Shown here: positions 7,301 to 7,440 of the stretch, one piece after another
Layout: each line of letters opens with the position of its first letter
Numbering within the stretch: the stretch's first letter is position 1
Source: Myxococcales bacterium UBA1660
GTDB lineage: Bacteria; Myxococcota_A; Polyangia; Polyangiales; Houyiibacteriaceae
Reading direction: 5' to 3'
Assembly: GCA_002320815.1 (NCBI GenBank)
Contig: DCLA01000108.1
Location: 1 to 7,440 of the forward strand
Length of the DNA stretch: 7,440 bases
The notes under the pieces: generated by a model
The model's input: only the letters and a program-made list of their open reading frames with translations
What the model was told of the DNA's origin: nothing
The model's database searches: none
Program-made: the position numbers and the translations under genes

Positions 7301-7440
7301 AGACCTTCCCCGGGTAGGGAGCCGTCCGCGCCGCGAGTCATCCCGTCGTCGTCGCCGCACGCGAACGCGAGTGTCAGAAGAGTGAGCTGCGCGGCGAACG
7401 CAAGGGAGAGGAGAGAGCTAGCAGCCCGTTGATTTACTCG
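1300..7440 (-). CDS. Giant Rhs/YD-repeat polymorphic toxin, probable surface lipoprotein; N-terminal start lies off the window
   Basis: The frame is open from the right edge to the TGA at 1302-1300: 2046 codons. Residues here are counted from the first in-frame ATG (7341), which I do not take as the start because a signal-peptide-like stretch continues upstream and no Shine-Dalgarno precedes that ATG. Visible parts: Asp/Cys-rich motif (about 14-39); carboxypeptidase-regulatory-like domain (87-169); conserved Rhs N-terminal region with FDKPVSFYVDNFL, DTDGDGVAD and FSPWDCNWPFG (200-390); NHL-like repeats (617-930); YD repeats (950-1700); Rhs-associated core ending NLVDPTG (1710-1815); hydrophobic Gly/Ala linker (1816-1908); toxin tip (1909-2013). 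In this family the YD repeats form a hollow shell holding the C-terminal toxin, which is released after cleavage near the core. The product would be exported by Sec, lipidated and held in an envelope membrane. No PAAR or VgrG-like domain is seen, so a standard T6SS Rhs effector is less likely. Two coupled immunity-like genes follow. Confidence 0.93.
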   Translation of the reverse strand, partial: RVNQRAASSLLSLAFAAQLTLLTLAFACGDDDGMTRGADGSLPGEGLENCANGVDDDGDGDTDCADLDCLVGVLDTSAPTRTWELMSWVVEPLPEGTCPPPQTIDGVLVPGEAMPRDRVASVNGRVIDSDGEPIRRARVRVLGREEAGAVETRADGRFDLLLDPRSRPVLVFEAANRLGVQRALEVADGSQTVLDDVVLIPRSDEVTTIRTGAEAGTVQVARGSVVRDADGERRATLLFPTGVRAVAHMGDGTDLPLTTLSVRATEYTTGERGLEAMPGALPSASAYTYAAELSVDEVAGMEADVHFDKPVSFYVDNFLSMPVGTPVPLGFYDRREGRWEAEPDGIVLAIVGVRGGVASIDTDGDGVADDVARLASFGITHEEREALGATYSTGTELWRSSLDHFSPWDCNWPFGFPPDAIFPALLDALENLAKAACTVFGSVVDCEHQTLGESVAIAGTGNRLHYQSDRMLGFEELRTIDIPLLAEDPPDSLERIDVELQVAGHRFTESFEPERDARFTHTWDGLDRFGRTVQGAHRYRLSVTYVYEGVYRGPSEPYGLTFARPGEILLTGNRTREEVGATRVMDGVFHVIDATQLGLGGFTLDVNHTYDPTSGTIHFGDGRRRSGRDVGWAADPAAGGGSETAADIPAMDAALDATGLAVGPDGSLYIADGRRHRIVRRDPMGTIRLVAGRGTQGYSGDGGPAIAAELNFPTSLDFGPDGSLYFASGRVGDSNYVIRRVDPGGNITTVAGNGARATEPRQGDGGLATDASLTLPRDLAVGPDGSIWVVSDSVSGIGSHFRVIDPGGRITTWTIGDAGVLQEVAFGPRDQPYFTVGSGIDARLYRMLDDGRARLLAGGGAGDPTPVNVPGPDARYSIEGGLAVARDGRVFIGGRVAGSALVLELGRDGLLRSIGGGGPRSRERCPAGAARGAGFGSITALAYSEGELFVGGHPLDGPVCRMHLPFATVGEDGRLRVPAPSGAAVFVFDERGRHLETTSAYTEEPLWRFEYQDGGEGPLVAAIDGSENALTIRRWGARPAVIEGPYGHITRLELDGRGRISAVVDPMERTSRFVFGPNDLLVRMTDPAGGEHIYGYGALGRLEADTNAGGATQTFARTTEGLSRTVRHETPEGLATLYGIASGGDDELIRELTRPSGLVVTGVTTPGRSEVRQPDGSVAINVLGADPRFGMVAAIPRQVVLELPSGLQSETTAQRTVTLDPAAPAGLARMVDAVSHSGRDSTTTWDGVASTLTSRTPTGRESVMVLDHLGRLVSGRVGSLPETAFVRDGQGRVVETRQEAGEARVATNGYGADGLLESTANGLGDRSTFERDRSGWLVGTVDGEGRRIGLVPDALGAIDRVERPGGHVHTMSYDADGRVIRWQRPEGGVTSYRYDADGSMLVMTPPSGRQLTRGYDGAGRQETATVDGETEVQVFDLSTGQLVRATSTSGEVLVPHYDGRLSVGYEHVGVATVAVAHDTDLRMTRETLTAGSTAPSAVDFRYDDDGRLVGAGALNIALDSMTALPDSTDVGVLETSFARNPFGEVELAILSAGAARLYEVALARDLAARLVSETTSTPAGSVTYEYEYDQSGKLTDWRVDGAPVGQYTYDGAGLRTVTVDDRGRSEASYDLDDRVTAFGAVRFEHDADGYRSARVDGSARTTYAHDGLGQLRSVTLEDGRRVAYRYDVAGRRVARTVGGSSERAWTYGSALGPSGELDARGDLRTRFIYGTAPHVPDLMVRDGVTYRLVHDARGSVRQVVRVDDGSILQEVDYDPWGRVLADTNPGFQPFAFAGGVRDPDTGLLRMGLRDYDPETGRFLTPDPIGMLGGLDLYGYVEDDPVNLVDPTGTHPLLWAFGVAVGCQLLNNGGDVSAIDWGAVAFAVAFDMIGGPLIKGVIGIAGKAGARAARNLLGGVGVGGAAHAAGALGVAARGAGGRAGRRFGPYTHQINKGGLDDIVRDGQLRSTMASAIAGGADAVRARNFDFLPVNPGGRPQFEFFTDVAPTSVHPTNGTVTWSLPEGDMLDITVTRIAHRDGSVTILGAAFD
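1303..1617 (-). other. C-terminal toxin tip, about 105 residues; weakly ADP-ribosyltransferase-like
   Basis: Residues 1909-2013 begin FGPYTHQINKGGLDDIVRDG and end SVTILGAAFD. The start has the spacing H-x6-L-x2-I-x3-G-x-L (His 1914, Leu 1921, Ile 1924, Gly 1928, Leu 1930), which resembles the first strand and helix of H-Y-E type ADP-ribosyltransferase toxins such as the HYD1-signature and DarT-like families. A later FEFFTDVAP (1963-1971) resembles the YFTD-x-x-P strand of the same group. The rest has strands around TVTWSLP and LDITVTRI. No full catalytic triad can be assigned with confidence. Other small toxin folds, such as a BECR-type RNase, remain possible. The tip is linked by TGATG to its likely immunity gene. 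Confidence 0.45.
1618..1896 (-). other. Hydrophobic Gly/Ala-rich linker between core and toxin tip
   Basis: Residues 1816-1908 include two hydrophobic runs (LLWAFGVAVGCQLL and WGAVAFAVAFDMIGGPLIKG), followed by a Gly/Ala-rich, Arg-spotted stretch to GRAGRR. Similar segments precede the toxin in many Rhs proteins and may help pack the toxin in the shell or cross a membrane. Basic residues near the end (RGAGGRAGRR) could be a second cut site. Both roles are inference. Confidence 0.6.
1897..2214 (-). other. Rhs-associated core with candidate autoproteolysis residues
   Basis: Residues 1710-1815 carry the family hallmark: LVHDARGSVRQVV, EVDYDPWGRVLAD, FAGGVRDPDTGLLRMGLRDY, DPETGRFLTPDPIGMLGGLD, LYGYVEDDPVNLVDPTG. 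In TcC and Rhs proteins this segment closes the shell and acts as an aspartyl protease that cuts off the C-terminal toxin. By analogy the Arg-Asp at 1776/1777 and Asp 1789 (12 residues apart) are candidate catalytic residues. The core ends DPTG-T-H, without the Leu often found after DPxG in other Rhs proteins. Confidence 0.9.
2242..4494 (-). other. YD-repeat shell region
   Basis: Residues about 950-1700 contain roughly 20 degenerate repeats of the form Y-x-Y-D-x-x-G-[RL]-[LV]. Clear examples are MSYDADGRVIRWQ, YRYDADGSMLVM, DFRYDDDGRLVGAG, YTYDGAGLRTVTVDD, YAHDGLGQLRSVTLEDG and YRYDVAGRRVART. In solved Rhs and TcC structures such repeats wind into a closed cocoon that encloses the toxin. The repeats vary at DNA level and I see no exact tandem copies, so the array looks old and stable. 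Confidence 0.92.
4552..5493 (-). other. Six NHL-like repeats, probable six-bladed beta-propeller
   Basis: Residues 617-930 contain six repeats of about 35-45 residues. The first three are strong: LAVGPDGSLYIADGRRHRIV, LDFGPDGSLYFASG and LAVGPDGSIWVVSD, each followed by a R-x-x-D-P-x-G-x-I turn; the first two continue into VAGxGxxx and GDGG. Three weaker ones follow (VAFGPRDQPYFTVG, LAVARDGRVFIGG, LAYSEGELFVGG). NHL repeats form propellers that usually bind ligands or proteins. In teneurins an NHL propeller sits just before the YD shell, and the same order is seen here. Its binding partner cannot be told from sequence. Confidence 0.8.
6835..7083 (-). other. Carboxypeptidase-regulatory-like beta-sandwich domain
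   Basis: Residues 87-169 hold VNGRVIDSDGEPIRRARVRV, then ETRADGRFDLLLD and VVLIPR. This is the pattern of CarboxypepD_reg/peptidase associated domains: G-x-V-x-D-x-x-G-x-P-[IL]-x-x-A-x-V, then T-x-x-D-G-x-F. It is a small Ig-like sandwich found in many surface proteins; here it is likely a spacer or adhesive module between the anchor and the Rhs shell. Confidence 0.75.
7225..7302 (-). other. Asp/Cys-rich motif of the Rhs protein
   Basis: Residues about 14-39 contain ENCANGVDDD followed by GDGDTDCADLDC. The spacing of Asp/Gly/Asn with Cys residues is a common N-terminal feature of myxobacterial secreted and lipoproteins and resembles calcium-binding DxDGDG loops. The three Cys could pair or bind metal. 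Likely role: a stabilised extracellular spacer next to the lipid anchor. The metal-binding role is inference. Confidence 0.6.
7342..7440 (-). other. Probable lipoprotein signal peptide region of the Rhs protein (partial)
   Basis: In frame upstream of the internal ATG the 33 codons read RVNQRAASSLLSLAFAAQ, then LTLLTLAFACGDDDG. This is a short basic start, a long Leu/Ala-rich hydrophobic core and a single Cys followed by GDDDG, the classic start of a secreted lipoprotein. The residues before the Cys are L-A-F-A, so the lipobox is loose: Ala at -3 instead of the usual Leu, and Phe at -2. Residue +2 is Gly, not the Asp that retains proteins in the inner membrane in enterobacteria. There is no ATG, GTG or TTG in these 33 codons, so the start must lie just beyond base 7440. 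Confidence 0.72.

Noticed and set aside
6298..7317. A 339-codon open frame on the plus strand opposite the Rhs N-terminal region
   Set aside because: It is the antisense of a well-supported Rhs coding region. High GC and third-position bias open such frames; the translation shows no recognisable domain.

Overview
The window looks like accessory DNA from a GC-rich Gram-negative bacterium, most likely a myxobacterium or related Myxococcota. The main clues are a lipoprotein-like N-terminus that runs straight into CGDDDG, an Asp/Cys-rich DDDGDGDTDC motif, and the high GC content. That taxonomic call is inference from style; no marker gene is present.

All recognisable genes lie on the minus strand and are packed with almost no gaps. 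Read in the direction of transcription (right to left) they are: (1) a very large Rhs/YD-repeat polymorphic toxin filling 7440..1300, whose true start lies off the right edge; (2) a 164-aa candidate immunity protein (1300..806) joined to it by a TGATG stop/start overlap; (3) a 198-aa paralogue of that protein (809..213) joined by an ATGA overlap; and (4) the start of an IS3-type transposase OrfA (210..1), cut by the left edge and only 2 nt after the previous stop. A 43-bp tandem duplication (225..312) sits at the gene-3/IS boundary and encodes the odd C-terminal tail of the second immunity paralogue.

The Rhs protein has this order: probable lipoprotein signal, Asp/Cys-rich motif, carboxypeptidase-regulatory-like beta sandwich, conserved N-terminal Rhs region, six NHL-like repeats (a probable six-bladed propeller), about 20 YD repeats forming the shell, the Rhs-associated core, a Gly/Ala-rich hydrophobic linker, and a short C-terminal module of about 105 residues. 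This is a teneurin-like layout in a probable surface lipoprotein. The C-terminal module matches no toxin family I can name with certainty; it has a weak resemblance to ADP-ribosyltransferase-type toxins. The neighbouring proteins lack signal peptides, so the target is probably cytoplasmic.

The likely job is contact-dependent antagonism between relatives: the Rhs shell carries the toxin tip, and the two coupled downstream genes protect the producer. The unfamiliar toxin tip and its duplicated, unfamiliar immunity family are the most novel content. There is no gene-free stretch over 300 bases, and I saw no RNA gene, CRISPR array or convincing terminator.
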